From a virus: 64,000 bases of DNA. Position numbers and translations under genes: made by a program. Position 1 is the first letter of the stretch; each line of letters starts with the position of its first letter. The notes below the pieces were generated by a model. The model made no database searches. It was given only the letters and a program-made list of their open reading frames with translations, and was not told where the DNA came from. The DNA lies in IMG/VR virus record IMGVR_UViG_3300050343_000215, positions 62,001 through 126,000 of that record; one strand, written 5' to 3'. Shown here piece by piece: positions 7,775 through 15,214 of this stretch.

Positions 7775-7933
7775 ATGAGATTAAACGAAGTAGACGTGGC
7801 ACGTCTGATTACTGCTTGCAACATGTACAAAGAAAAAACTGGTTCTGAATATATGTGGGACGAGTATACTGAACTTGTAGAAAAATTAGAAAGATTATGC
7901 GAACAAGGATACTGTTCAATCACTAGTGATTGA
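7775..7933 (+). CDS. Small hypothetical protein
   Basis: 52 residues, ATG 7775 (MRLNEVDVAR), ending TGA 7933. Helical and charged (ITACNMYKEKTGSEYMWDEY, then LEKLERLCEQ-like region). First gene rightward from the divergent promoter and immediately upstream of plastocyanin. Too short for confident family assignment. Confidence 0.6.
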   Translation: MRLNEVDVARLITACNMYKEKTGSEYMWDEYTELVEKLERLCEQGYCSITSD

Positions 7934-8005
7934 GTGTGTAAGTCCAAACAAAAACAATATTCACACAAAATTAAATACCTAGATAATGTAGTTGCACACA
8001 AGTTT

Positions 8006-8329
8006 GTGAAAGTCTTAATTACATTTTTTATTGCCCTATTTTTTGCTGCTCCTGCATGGGCAGTAGATGTATCAATGGGTGCTAATGGCAACCTAGCATT
8101 CTCACCGAATGAGATCACAATCTCTGCAGGTGATACGGTTCATTTTATCAATGAATCACTACCTCCTCATAATATTATTGTTGAGGCACGTCCAGATCTT
8201 TCTAGAGAAGCATTACTGTTTGCTCCAGGAGAATCACAAGACGTTGTATTTGCTGACAAAGGGGACTATAATTTCTTCTGTGGTCCTCATCAGGGCGCAG
8301 GTATGACTGGCGTAGTTCATGTTGAGTAA
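8006..8329 (+). CDS. petE: Plastocyanin
   Basis: 107 residues when read from GTG 8006, which gives a clean signal peptide (hydrophobic LITFFIALFFAAP, cleavage after AWA). A longer frame from GTG 7934 adds 24 polar residues and is less likely. Type 1 copper ligands are all present: His55 (PPHNIIV), Cys92, His95 and Met100 in CGPHQGAGM. The protein would be exported to the thylakoid lumen and carry electrons from cytochrome b6f to photosystem I or cytochrome oxidase during infection. Known auxiliary gene of cyanophages. Confidence 0.92.
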   Translation: MKVLITFFIALFFAAPAWAVDVSMGANGNLAFSPNEITISAGDTVHFINESLPPHNIIVEARPDLSREALLFAPGESQDVVFADKGDYNFFCGPHQGAGMTGVVHVE

Positions 8330-8597
8330 GGATTACATAACAAAAGAAGAATGCCAGGAGATGATTGATGATGCCATACGAAAACATAATCGTAATGCTG
8401 GAATTATCTCTATGTGTGTTGGTTGGGTTGTTCTCGCACTTTTTGCTGAGGGTCTTCTTAGACTCATTGGAGTAATTCCTCCACTATTACCATGGTTAAA
8501 GATTAACACTATGATGAGCGGACTATTTGTATTTGCATTTATTACACTAATGGTAATTACCATGGTCAAGATAACATGGTCAATGAATTGGGTGTGA
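8319..8597 (+). CDS. Two-pass membrane protein, unknown function
   Basis: 92 residues, ATG 8319, overlapping the end of petE by 11 bases. A polar N-terminus (residues 1-27) is followed by two hydrophobic helices (about 29-50 and 66-86) separated by PPLLPWLKINT. Likely inner or thylakoid membrane. Overlap with petE suggests joint translation, but no functional link is shown. Confidence 0.65.
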   Translation: MLSKDYITKEECQEMIDDAIRKHNRNAGIISMCVGWVVLALFAEGLLRLIGVIPPLLPWLKINTMMSGLFVFAFITLMVITMVKITWSMNWV

Positions 8598-8622
8598 TTG
8601 TAAAAAATAAAGGAAAATTAAA

Positions 8623-9090
8623 ATGAAAGTAGGAATGATTGGTTTGGGTCGTACTGGTGAAGGTATGTCTCGCCGTATGATCGAAAAAGGAATTGAAGTT
8701 TGGGGTTACAGTAGTACTAACTATGAGAATGCCTGTGGACAGTATGAAGCAGGACATATCAGTGGATGTGTAACCTCAATAGAGTATCTTGTTCAGGCAG
8801 TTAAATCTGATGCTAAGAAGTTTACTAGTGCTGGTAGGATTCCTGGCATCTTTCAGATTACATGTCCCGAGCAAAAAGCAGAAGACACACTTGATGAGTT
8901 GCTGCCATTACTTGAAGAGGGTGATATTGTTATTGATTACAGCACCAATGACATCTCAAAATGTCAGGAACTGGAACTGTATTGTTCCAAGTTAGGTATC
9001 TCATATATCTTCTCTGGAGTATATGGAGCAACCCATGCTGTAAATGCATGTTCTAAAATTTTCCAATCGCTATCACCAGGTGTTATCTAA
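8623..9090 (+). CDS. 6-phosphogluconate dehydrogenase-like NADP-binding domain, no C-terminal domain
   Basis: 155 residues, ATG 8623 with AAAGGA upstream. The N-terminus is a Rossmann fold of the Gnd type: GMIGLGRTGEGMSRRM, then a DIVIDYSTND segment. Full-length 6PGDH continues for 150-300 more residues with the catalytic Lys/His helix domain; here the frame ends at TAA 9090 and the downstream DNA codes for unrelated small proteins. Either a standalone cofactor-binding domain or a degenerate auxiliary gene. Cyanophages are known to carry full-length gnd for the pentose phosphate pathway, which fits its position near talC. Confidence 0.75.
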   Translation: MKVGMIGLGRTGEGMSRRMIEKGIEVWGYSSTNYENACGQYEAGHISGCVTSIEYLVQAVKSDAKKFTSAGRIPGIFQITCPEQKAEDTLDELLPLLEEGDIVIDYSTNDISKCQELELYCSKLGISYIFSGVYGATHAVNACSKIFQSLSPGVI

Positions 9091-9242
9091 TGCCACACGA
9101 ATTTGATCCATGCGAAGCACCTGTAGAAGGTGAAGTTGATAAGTGGGGGTTTACTATCAAACCCTCTATCAGTGATGATGAATTAATTCTTATGATGTTT
9201 AAAAAATGCTCCTGTGGAAGTGATAGAAAAGCAAGCAATTGA
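9090..9242 (+). CDS. Small hypothetical protein with CSC motif
   Basis: 50 residues, ATG 9090 overlapping the previous stop as TAATG. Acidic N-terminus (FDPCEAPVEGEVD) and a FKKCSCGSD end. Function unknown. Confidence 0.5.
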   Translation: MPHEFDPCEAPVEGEVDKWGFTIKPSISDDELILMMFKKCSCGSDRKASN

Positions 9243-9478
9243 AGTTAATTAAAATCTACGAGGATAAAATCAATGACGTTAGCTACATGTCCTACTTTTC
9301 GGATCACTACCCTTTGTATGTGCCACCATTTATTTCGGGCTACGAAAAGGTGAAAATAACTATTATGAAACCGACGCCTACTCAGGAAATGGAACAGCGC
9401 ATTAGAATGAGATTTGCGTTTGCCATGTCATCATTCGGTAGAATGTTTCGACCAGATGGTATTACACCATTGAGATGA
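9239..9478 (+). CDS. Hypothetical protein, start uncertain
   Basis: 79 residues if read from TTG 9239, which overlaps the previous TGA; the first in-frame ATG is 9287, giving 63 residues. The C-terminal end overlaps the next gene's ATG (ATGA). Contains MKPTPTQEMEQRIRMRFAF. No recognised family. Confidence 0.45.
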   Translation: MKLIKIYEDKINDVSYMSYFSDHYPLYVPPFISGYEKVKITIMKPTPTQEMEQRIRMRFAFAMSSFGRMFRPDGITPLR

Positions 9479-9597
9479 GAGATCTTTGTAATGAATGGTC
9501 TCAAATTGAAGAGCAACCACCTCAAGGTGATTTGTATCAAGTCGATCGGTATTTTCTAGAACTTTGGAAAAAAAGAAATGAAAAATTAAAAAATTAA
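9475..9597 (+). CDS. Very small hypothetical protein
   Basis: 40 residues, ATG 9475 in an ATGA overlap with the preceding stop. Aromatic and charged (QVDRYFLELWKKRNEKLKN). Supported by its coupled position and by the tight packing of the operon. Confidence 0.45.
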   Translation: MRDLCNEWSQIEEQPPQGDLYQVDRYFLELWKKRNEKLKN

Positions 9598-9614
9598 AGG
9601 AGGAAAACCTTAAA

Positions 9615-9731
9615 TTGAAATTAGAAAATATAAAATTGCGTATCAAAATTCAAGGATTATCATATAATGACTGGATTCACCCAAGATCTTGTTTACACAA
9701 TGATGATCCATGGGATCATTTAGCAGGTTAA
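9615..9731 (+). CDS. Very small hypothetical protein, TTG start
   Basis: 38 residues from TTG 9615, preceded by the strong Shine-Dalgarno sequence AGGAGG at 9598-9604. Reads MKLENIKLRIKIQ at the start. The strong ribosome site is the main argument for a real gene. Confidence 0.45.
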   Translation: MKLENIKLRIKIQGLSYNDWIHPRSCLHNDDPWDHLAG

Positions 9732-9732
9732 A

Positions 9733-9837
9733 ATGAATCACATTATCTTTCTTAGTTTAATTTTATTTTCCAGCATAGTAATAAGTATATCATTAAGTTT
9801 AAACTATGCATATCAAGCACCTACTCACATAATCTAA
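9733..9837 (+). CDS. Tiny single-pass membrane peptide
   Basis: 34 residues, ATG 9733, one base after the previous stop. Residues 4-23 form one hydrophobic helix (IIFLSLILFSSIVISISLSL), with a short polar tail. Its stop lies inside the late box before talC. Confidence 0.4.
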   Translation: MNHIIFLSLILFSSIVISISLSLNYAYQAPTHII

Positions 9838-9841
9838 ATAT
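9834..9841 (+). promoter_or_regulatory. Late-type promoter box CTAAATAT before talC
   Basis: CTAAATAT ends 18 bases before the talC ATG at 9860 and overlaps the TAA stop of the peptide gene. Confidence 0.5.
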
Positions 9842-9859
9842 CACACAAGTAATTATCAC

Positions 9860-10510
9860 ATGAAAATTTTTCTAGACACAGCTGATCTGAACGAAATTAA
9901 AAAAGCAACACGCACTGGATTAGTTGATGGTGTTACAACTAATCCCACATTAATTAAACGAAGTGGTAGAACTCTTATTGACGTTGCTAAGGAATTAATT
10001 GCCGACTATCCTCAATTTGAAAGTGTGTCCTGTGAGGTAGTTGCCGAGACCGCTGAAGAAATGATTGAACAAGCTCAACAGTTTATTCAGTTAGCCAATA
10101 AAGCAATCACTATCAAACTACCATGTACTGTAGAAGGTTTGATTGCATGTAAAGCACTCTCTGTTCTTGGTGTTAAAACCAATGTGACTCTTGTGTTCTC
10201 TGTGGCACAAGCAATCATGGCAGCAAAGTCAGGTGCTACTTATATCTCACCTTTCGTAGGTCGCTGCAATGATAACTCATTCAGTGGTGTAGAACTTGTT
10301 CGTGCTATCAGTGGAACTTATTGTTCTCAAGGTGTAAGAACTCAAATTCTTGCAGCGTCATTGAGAGATGTTCATCATGTATCACGGTGTTTTGCTTATG
10401 GTGCCAGCGTTATTACAATGCCACCTAAAGTATTTTGGGCGATGTACGATCATGTACTTACCCGTGAAGGATTAGATCAATTTCAAAAAGATTGGGAAGA
10501 CGTGCAATGA
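9860..10510 (+). CDS. talC: Transaldolase (short TalC / fructose-6-phosphate aldolase type)
   Basis: 216 residues, ATG 9860, the usual length of the short transaldolase family. Signature VDGVTTNPTLIKRSG at 22-36 and the Schiff-base Lys86 in ITIKLPCT. It moves dihydroxyacetone units between sugar phosphates. In cyanophages TalC is known to push the pentose phosphate pathway during infection to supply NADPH and ribose for nucleotides, complementing nrdA/nrdB in the same window. The stop overlaps the next ATG. Confidence 0.93.
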   Translation: MKIFLDTADLNEIKKATRTGLVDGVTTNPTLIKRSGRTLIDVAKELIADYPQFESVSCEVVAETAEEMIEQAQQFIQLANKAITIKLPCTVEGLIACKALSVLGVKTNVTLVFSVAQAIMAAKSGATYISPFVGRCNDNSFSGVELVRAISGTYCSQGVRTQILAASLRDVHHVSRCFAYGASVITMPPKVFWAMYDHVLTREGLDQFQKDWEDVQ

Positions 10511-10662
10511 TGCTACAGTTTGCTAGATTTTGTGGAACTGTATTAAACAACCCTTGGGGATGTGGACTACTGGCATGGTGCCTGGTCTTCGTCCCCATTA
10601 TTGGTATGTGGGCAGTTCATAAATACAGTTGGCAGCACTGGGAACCTTTCCATAAAAAATAA
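10507..10662 (+). CDS. Small membrane protein
   Basis: 51 residues, ATG 10507 in an ATGA overlap with talC. One hydrophobic helix (GLLAWCLVFVPIIGMWAV) and a Trp/His-rich tail (KYSWQHWEPFHKK). Function unknown. Confidence 0.5.
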   Translation: MMLQFARFCGTVLNNPWGCGLLAWCLVFVPIIGMWAVHKYSWQHWEPFHKK

Positions 10663-10664
10663 GC

Positions 10665-10850
10665 ATGGAAGCCGATTACACCGTCAATTTAAGAATAGAA
10701 GATATACGTCTATTACATCACTGTGTAATAAAAAGACTAGAAATGTGGGAAGGATCACCTGCTCGTCCAGCAGAAGAACAAGAACATTTATGGTATATGA
10801 GAAATTCTCTTTACCGAATGATTTTAGACTATCAATTTAATGAATCATGA
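10665..10850 (+). CDS. Hypothetical helical protein
   Basis: 61 residues, ATG 10665 two bases after the previous stop. Helical, with RIEDIRLLHHCVIKRLEMW and EEQEHLWYMRNSLYRM, suggesting a small three-helix protein. No family recognised. Confidence 0.6.
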   Translation: MEADYTVNLRIEDIRLLHHCVIKRLEMWEGSPARPAEEQEHLWYMRNSLYRMILDYQFNES

Positions 10851-11008
10851 ATCCAGTAATTTTAATCGGTTGCTTCACCCCACTGGGTATTATCTACATA
10901 GTAATGAAACTTGCTGTTTGGGCATCTGCTGTAAATGCCGAAAACTCGGATTATGTTCGGACGAGAACCTCTACGAAAACGAGGACCCTTCGTGGAAAAT
11001 CCGTATGA
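10847..11008 (+). CDS. Small membrane protein
   Basis: 53 residues, ATG 10847 in an ATGA overlap. Hydrophobic helix at residues 4-30 (VILIGCFTPLGIIYIVMKLA). The tail (VRTRTSTKTRTLRGK) is low-complexity and runs antiphase through another possible frame, so the true C-terminus is uncertain. Confidence 0.45.
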   Translation: MNPVILIGCFTPLGIIYIVMKLAVWASAVNAENSDYVRTRTSTKTRTLRGKSV

Positions 11009-11060
11009 GGATGTTGACGAAGAGGAAGAGGAATTTACAGATCGCACAGACTATAGATAA
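10953..11060 (+). CDS. Possible small acidic protein in overlapping frame
   Basis: 35 residues, ATG 10953. Basic start (REPLRKRGPF) and acidic end (EDVDEEEEEFTD) give a sensible composition, and codon choice looks more natural than in the two frames it overlaps. It shares 56 bases with the preceding gene and 56 with the next, in a third frame. Confidence 0.3.
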   Translation: MFGREPLRKRGPFVENPYEDVDEEEEEFTDRTDYR

Positions 11061-11184
11061 TGCACTCCACCAATACTATGTTGTGGAGCAAGGAAAACCT
11101 GTTCCCAATTGGAGATATGTAAAAGATCAAGATTGGTGGATAGAATATTTAAAAGATTTAGGAATTGATCCGAGGAACCCATGA
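11005..11184 (+). CDS. Hypothetical protein
   Basis: 59 residues from ATG 11005, which makes an ATGA overlap with the stop at 11008. The C-terminal 40 residues (NALHQYYVVEQGK, DQDWWIEYLKDLGID) look like genuine protein; the Lys/Arg-rich first 12 residues overlap the acidic frame and may be out of frame, in which case the start is further downstream. Confidence 0.5.
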   Translation: MRMLTKRKRNLQIAQTIDNALHQYYVVEQGKPVPNWRYVKDQDWWIEYLKDLGIDPRNP

Positions 11185-11351
11185 ATTTTGAATTAGATAT
11201 GGAGGATTATGCAATTATCCTCAACGCATTACACTACTATAAGAAAGTTGAGAAACGAGGAAACTTCAAACAGTATAATGAAGACCGTATTAATATGTTA
11301 AGAGATAAGATGGCTTATCAACTAGTTCCCAGTGCAGATAGTATGAGATGA
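11181..11351 (+). CDS. Small hypothetical protein
   Basis: 56 residues, ATG 11181 in an ATGA overlap with the previous stop. Helical, charged (DYAIILNALHYYKKVEKRGN). Function unknown. Confidence 0.6.
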   Translation: MNFELDMEDYAIILNALHYYKKVEKRGNFKQYNEDRINMLRDKMAYQLVPSADSMR

Positions 11352-11545
11352 ATTTATTATTAAGACCTCTAGATAATGCTAACGACCCTGTGTGGTCTGT
11401 AATTATTTGTGTGATACTTGCTGTTGCAGGAGCATTGTTTGTCGTTGTATACATATTACGACAAGCATTTGCAGAGTTAGAAAATGGGAGCAATGACACC
11501 CCCCAGCAGGAAGAGCTGCTACAACTTCCGAGTGATAAAGGTTAA
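11348..11545 (+). CDS. Single-pass membrane protein
   Basis: 65 residues, ATG 11348 in an ATGA overlap. One strong transmembrane helix (residues 15-37, SVIICVILAVAGALFVVVYI) then an acidic Gln/Glu-rich tail. Overlaps the start of the nuclease gene by 62 bases in another frame. Confidence 0.6.
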   Translation: MNLLLRPLDNANDPVWSVIICVILAVAGALFVVVYILRQAFAELENGSNDTPQQEELLQLPSDKG

Positions 11546-11945
11546 TCGTGTTGTTGACGGCGATACTATTGATGTCACCATTGATCTTGGGTTTGACTTA
11601 TACAAGAAAGAAAGAGTTAGAGTTGCAGGCGTTGATACGCCAGAGAAAAGAACGAGAAATTTAGAGGAGAAAGCACTTGGAATTGACGCAACAAATTGGA
11701 TTAAAGAGCATCTTAACTCAGCAATTGCTGGAGAAGAAGATCTTGTTATCAGAACTGAGCTTGTTGGTGGAGTGGGCAAATACGGCAGACTCCTTGGATG
11801 GCTTTACATCGGAGATGCTGAACTGTCAGTCAACGAGCAAATGATTGCAGAAGGATATGCTCACCCATATGATGGTGGCACTAAGAATATGGATCTTGAA
11901 GCACTAAGAAAAATTCGTAGATCACACGGAACATTAGTAGAGTAA
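11484..11945 (+). CDS. Staphylococcal nuclease-like (thermonuclease) endonuclease
   Basis: 153 residues from ATG 11484, or 150 from ATG 11493. SNase fold signature: VDGDTIDVTIDLGF, RVRVAGVDTPEK (active-site Arg46 and Glu54), a third basic residue in GKYGRLLGWLY (Arg102), and MIAEGYAHPYDG. Calcium-dependent cleavage of DNA or RNA is expected. No signal peptide, so it acts in the cytoplasm, perhaps in degrading host nucleic acid. Such genes are common in cyanomyoviruses. Confidence 0.85.
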   Translation: MGAMTPPSRKSCYNFRVIKVNRVVDGDTIDVTIDLGFDLYKKERVRVAGVDTPEKRTRNLEEKALGIDATNWIKEHLNSAIAGEEDLVIRTELVGGVGKYGRLLGWLYIGDAELSVNEQMIAEGYAHPYDGGTKNMDLEALRKIRRSHGTLVE

Positions 11946-11989
11946 TTGTCTACCATGATACAGTTTTAGCATTTCAAAAAAACCTTATG

Positions 11990-12000
11990 CTAAATAAATA
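11990..12000 (+). promoter_or_regulatory. Late-type promoter box CTAAATAAATA
   Basis: Double late box 24 bases before ATG 12024. An inverted repeat (TTTAGCAT at 11965 and ATGCTAAA at 11987) overlaps its left end. Confidence 0.6.
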
Positions 12001-12023
12001 TACATACCGCTTTGGTAAATCAT

Positions 12024-12518
12024 ATGAAAAGGTTTTTACCCTTCATAATGTTACTGATGACAGCACCAGCAGCGAATGCAGGTGCCCTTACTCATAAGTT
12101 ATCTTCTAGTGTTCAGTTAACCGTTGATGCTGCTGCTACTAATGTCACAAGACTTGGTAGTAACTTCTCAATTTCAGGTAGCGGTGTAGATACTACTGAC
12201 GGAACAACAGTTAATACAATTTCTACTGGTGCAATTACCAGTGGAATTTATGCCCCAGGCACAATTGCTGCTACTCAAGATAATCCTGGTAGTGCTTTTA
12301 GTTTCTCTCAGTCTTATACACAGGCAGATGCAATCCCAACCAGTGCAGTCACTGTTGGTGATGTAGCAAACTTTGGCAATATTACATCTACAACTGCAGG
12401 ATCTGCTGGTTCTCTAGCTGGTACTCTTAGTACTGCTGGTGCTATTACTTTGACAGCTGGTGGAGCTGGTACAAATGCTACAGGTCAGTTCGTAAGTGAA
12501 CTCACAATTCTACACTAA
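12024..12518 (+). CDS. Exported cyanophage protein, unknown function
   Basis: 164 residues from ATG 12024 (MKRFLPFIMLLM), with a classical signal peptide ending near ANA/G. The mature part is Ser/Thr/Ala/Gly rich with beta-strand periodicity and the segment SAFSFSQSYTQAD, echoed as AAFQFTQTYMG in the next gene, so the two are distant paralogues. A frame-extending TTG at 12012 is not needed. Likely released to the periplasm or lumen, or a virion surface protein; function unknown. Confidence 0.75.
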   Translation: MKRFLPFIMLLMTAPAANAGALTHKLSSSVQLTVDAAATNVTRLGSNFSISGSGVDTTDGTTVNTISTGAITSGIYAPGTIAATQDNPGSAFSFSQSYTQADAIPTSAVTVGDVANFGNITSTTAGSAGSLAGTLSTAGAITLTAGGAGTNATGQFVSELTILH

Positions 12519-12538
12519 ATAAATGGAGGTCAATCAAA

Positions 12539-13015
12539 ATGACTTCTCCAAAGACTATTACGATTCTTTGGTATGTCCTGAGTGCGGTGGGTGCAAGTGT
12601 CATACTTGCTCCTGCCCAGGCGGTCCCTGTAGTCCCAAACTTCAGCCAGGGCTCAATGACGAGCCACACAGAGACAACATCAAAGGTGACTGAAACGATT
12701 AACTCTATAGACTATGCAACCGGATGGCAATATTCAGTATCGGGAACAAATGTGACCAATGGGGGGCAATCCCTCAGTCCGAACCCAACAACAAACTCAG
12801 TGATAGTGAATCCATTAGGAGGAACAGAGGGGCAAGTAACAAGTGCCAACTCTGGTCTAGATTTAAATGGACAGAGTTTCACAATCGCAGAACCAGGAGC
12901 AGCATTCCAGTTCACTCAGACCTACATGGGACCGGGTGTAACAAATCAAACTGTGATTCAAAGAACCACAGAGGTTACAAGCATCACAGATACCACAAGT
13001 ATCTTTACCCAGTAA
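12539..13015 (+). CDS. Exported cyanophage protein, paralogue of preceding gene
   Basis: 158 residues, ATG 12539 with GGAGG nine bases upstream. Signal peptide ending near AQA/V (residues 1-28). The mature sequence is Thr/Ser/Asn rich, ending in a TTEVTSITDTTSIF strand-like repeat. The stop at 13013-13015 abuts the start region of the following exported protein. Confidence 0.75.
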   Translation: MTSPKTITILWYVLSAVGASVILAPAQAVPVVPNFSQGSMTSHTETTSKVTETINSIDYATGWQYSVSGTNVTNGGQSLSPNPTTNSVIVNPLGGTEGQVTSANSGLDLNGQSFTIAEPGAAFQFTQTYMGPGVTNQTVIQRTTEVTSITDTTSIFTQ

Positions 13016-14002
13016 TATCACTTCTTATCGCCTCCCCTGTCAGTGCTGCTGATGTAGGGGGTGTAAGTGCAACAGCAAATCCAATAGCTAATAGTTCAGG
13101 CTCAGTTACGAACCAAGCTATTCAGGTATTACAAGGACCATATATTACTAACCAATATGGTGGTGGTATTGCATGTCAAGGACCGACTGCTAATATCACA
13201 CCATTCATTACTCATGCTCGTAGTCAGAAGGATCCATTTGAACAATACTATATGGAACCTCAGTATGACAACAGAGATTTTAACGGTCAGATGGTAGAAA
13301 CTCAGAAAGTAGTAAAGAACTTTCCTTGGGAACCACATTATGATAATAGAACATATACAAACTCAGAAGGTGAGGGAAGTTCGTGCCTATGAAGATGGTG
13401 CAGACATGACTATCACCGTTATGGAAATGATGGGTGATGGTGTGCCCGATAATCCAGGGTCAGAATTGTGGAAAAAACCAGTAAGGACTGGTGATGCAAT
13501 TAATAACAGTACAAGTCTTGGTTTATCTGCAACACTTTCTTTCCCACTTGATGGTGGAATGCAAGAGCGTTGTAAGACAGCAGCAGATACTCAGATTGCT
13601 TTACAAGGTCAGATGCTTGCTAATAAAAGATTAGACTTTGAGATCGCTAGACTTAAGAATTGTGGTGAACTAATGCAGAGGGGAATCAGTTTCCACCCCA
13701 GAAGTCCTTACTATAAAATATGTGCAGACATTGTAGTTAATAATGTTACTGGTGTTAAGCAACATCGTCACTCTATCCCTTCGGTTTCAGTGCCGACCGT
13801 AGGATCTTTATCGCCCGGTTCCGATCCCGTTGCTCCGCCCTCTTCTGCGACACAGACAGTACCGGGGGAGTCTTACCCCGTAAGGCAGCAATCTTCTTTA
13901 TCACCTTCTTCACAGTCGGTTTCACAACCTTTAACAAAAGATCAGCAAGAGGCTTTGCAAGCAGTGCAGAGGTCGTCGCGACTACAGCAATTGAGGCGGT
14001 AA
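13015..14002 (+). CDS. Exported cyanophage protein, frame interrupted, non-canonical start
   Basis: Translation from 13015 gives SLLIASPVSA/ADVGGVSATAN, a short signal peptide and the start of a conserved-type cyanophage protein. The expected TAATG overlap is present except that the start codon reads ATA. The frame then stops at TGA 13392, while the continuation (DGADMTITVM, DNPGSELW, SLGLSATLSFPLDGGMQERC) is in the +1 frame, so one extra base lies at about 13386-13389 (SSC then YEDGAD). The C-terminal part reaches HRHSIPS and then runs antisense through the neighbouring gene to 14002. Either sequencing error or a decaying gene. Confidence 0.6.
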
Positions 14003-14585
14003 CAGTTATCATACCTGCTGATGGTATGTTCTGTATAATCTGATCAGGTATATTTAAATTTTCAAATACGGGGAGACATTCTTTTCCTACTGTCTCATAC
14101 CCAGTAATCTTCTTATTGCCCTCTAGGATCTTTCCTACAGGGTTTTTTAATTCTTGTGCTCTACTAGGACACTCTGCTATTGCAGCATCAGTTCTAGGTG
14201 GTGCTGGTGCAGCAGGAGTCTCTGGTGTTTCTGGAGTGTTTGGGATGACTGGTAGAGGTGGAGAAGACTCTGTTGTTATCTTTAACCTACGGGGATCATA
14301 ATCTATTGGATTGAAACTAGGTGTTCCTGCATCACAAAATACTCGGACTCCATCACTATCCTCTTCTTTGAGTGTTTGATTCTCACTACTATCTCTATGC
14401 GACTCAACACATCCAGGTATATTAACAATAGGAACACCCACCTGTGTAGTCACGGGTGGGTAAACTGGTAGTGCCTGCGGAGGATTACTCATCCAATCAG
14501 GCATTACATTAATATTTAAATCACGAATATTACCGATACTAATATCATTATTCGGAATATTAATATTAGGTATGTCCATCAGCAA
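13773..14585 (-). CDS. Membrane-associated hypothetical protein, proline-rich middle, basic C-terminus
   Basis: 270 residues, ATG 14585 (or 14579). Asn/Ile-rich N-terminus (IPNINIPNNDISIGN), a Pro-rich middle (PNTPETPETPAAPAPP), a hydrophobic stretch near 190-215 (ITVTASIAVVATTSALLA) and a Lys/Arg-rich tail (SQKRAEQRDRNRAI). Its last 230 bases overlap the plus-strand gene ending at 14002 in antisense. Conserved-looking but of unknown function; grouped with three other membrane or exported genes downstream of a late box. Confidence 0.65.
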   Translation of the reverse strand: MLMDIPNINIPNNDISIGNIRDLNINVMPDWMSNPPQALPVYPPVTTQVGVPIVNIPGCVESHRDSSENQTLKEEDSDGVRVFCDAGTPSFNPIDYDPRRLKITTESSPPLPVIPNTPETPETPAAPAPPRTDAAIAECPSRAQELKNPVGKILEGNKKITGYETVGKECLPVFENLNIPDQIIQNIPSAGMITVTASIAVVATTSALLAKPLADLLLKVVKPTVKKVIKKIAALRGKTPPVLSVSQKRAEQRDRNRAIKILRSALKPKG

Positions 14586-15214
14586 TCATTAAACACACTG
14601 CCCACTGTAGAACCAAGTGATGATCCTGCTTTCTGTCCTAGTAACAATGCCCAACCACCTGCTAGCCATCCAACGTATGGGATACCCATTACAGCAGGAA
14701 CAGCAACACCAGCAGCGATAGCACTACCTGCCATGGCACCTTGACTTCGTGCTCCAGCGTCCGCCACTAAACACTCTGCGCTTACACCCCCGGTCTTTCC
14801 CAGTTCTCCTATGTCACCTCCTCCCATGTTACGGGTGCCTTCCATAGTGAATTGATCACTACGATACTCACGACGGTTCTCATATTTCTTGCCGCCAAAG
14901 AAACCACTTTGATTTTTTTGAAGTTCTAGGGATTTCTCCGACTGTAGAATTTTAGGATCGTTTGCACGATACTCAATTTCATATCCATCCTTACCTGCTT
15001 TAATAGTATAGGATGAATAATCTCCACGAGGGATATTAATTGTAGGAACCTGAGGAACTTTTGGTTCTTCTGGTCTATGAATTACATAACCTAACAAACC
15101 AATATGTGCCAGAGCAAAGAGTCCACCTAATGTCAGTGCAATACCTTTAACAGGAGACTTACGTGGTGCTTTCTCAGTAGAATATTTTTGTGCTAACTCT
15201 TCTGGATTTGTCAT
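14579..15214 (-). CDS. Membrane-anchored hypothetical protein
   Basis: 211 residues, ATG 15214. One transmembrane helix at about 24-45 (GIALTLGGLFALAHIGLLGY), a Pro-rich linker, a charged middle, and a hydrophobic Gly/Ala C-terminus (residues 160-205) that resembles a membrane-active glycine-zipper segment. Overlaps both neighbours by a few bases. Unknown function; could be part of a virion or envelope-modifying complex. Confidence 0.65.
   Translation of the reverse strand: MTNPEELAQKYSTEKAPRKSPVKGIALTLGGLFALAHIGLLGYVIHRPEEPKVPQVPTINIPRGDYSSYTIKAGKDGYEIEYRANDPKILQSEKSLELQKNQSGFFGGKKYENRREYRSDQFTMEGTRNMGGGDIGELGKTGGVSAECLVADAGARSQGAMAGSAIAAGVAVPAVMGIPYVGWLAGGWALLLGQKAGSSLGSTVGSVFNDC

Noticed and set aside
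12515-12522. CTAAATAA as a late promoter for the gene at 12539
   Set aside because: Transcription would start after or within the GGAGG ribosome site, leaving almost no leader; the match arises from the stop codon and AT-rich flank.
13386-13392. Programmed +1 frameshift of the RF2 type at CTA TGA
   Set aside because: The Shine-Dalgarno-like GAGGGA is nine bases away instead of about three, and other genes in the window show similar shifts at homopolymers, so error is simpler. Kept only as a possibility in the finding.
12724-13392. 222-codon frame starting at 12724
   Set aside because: Its first 97 codons are an antiphase reading of the exported gene at 12539; only the part after 13015 resembles protein.
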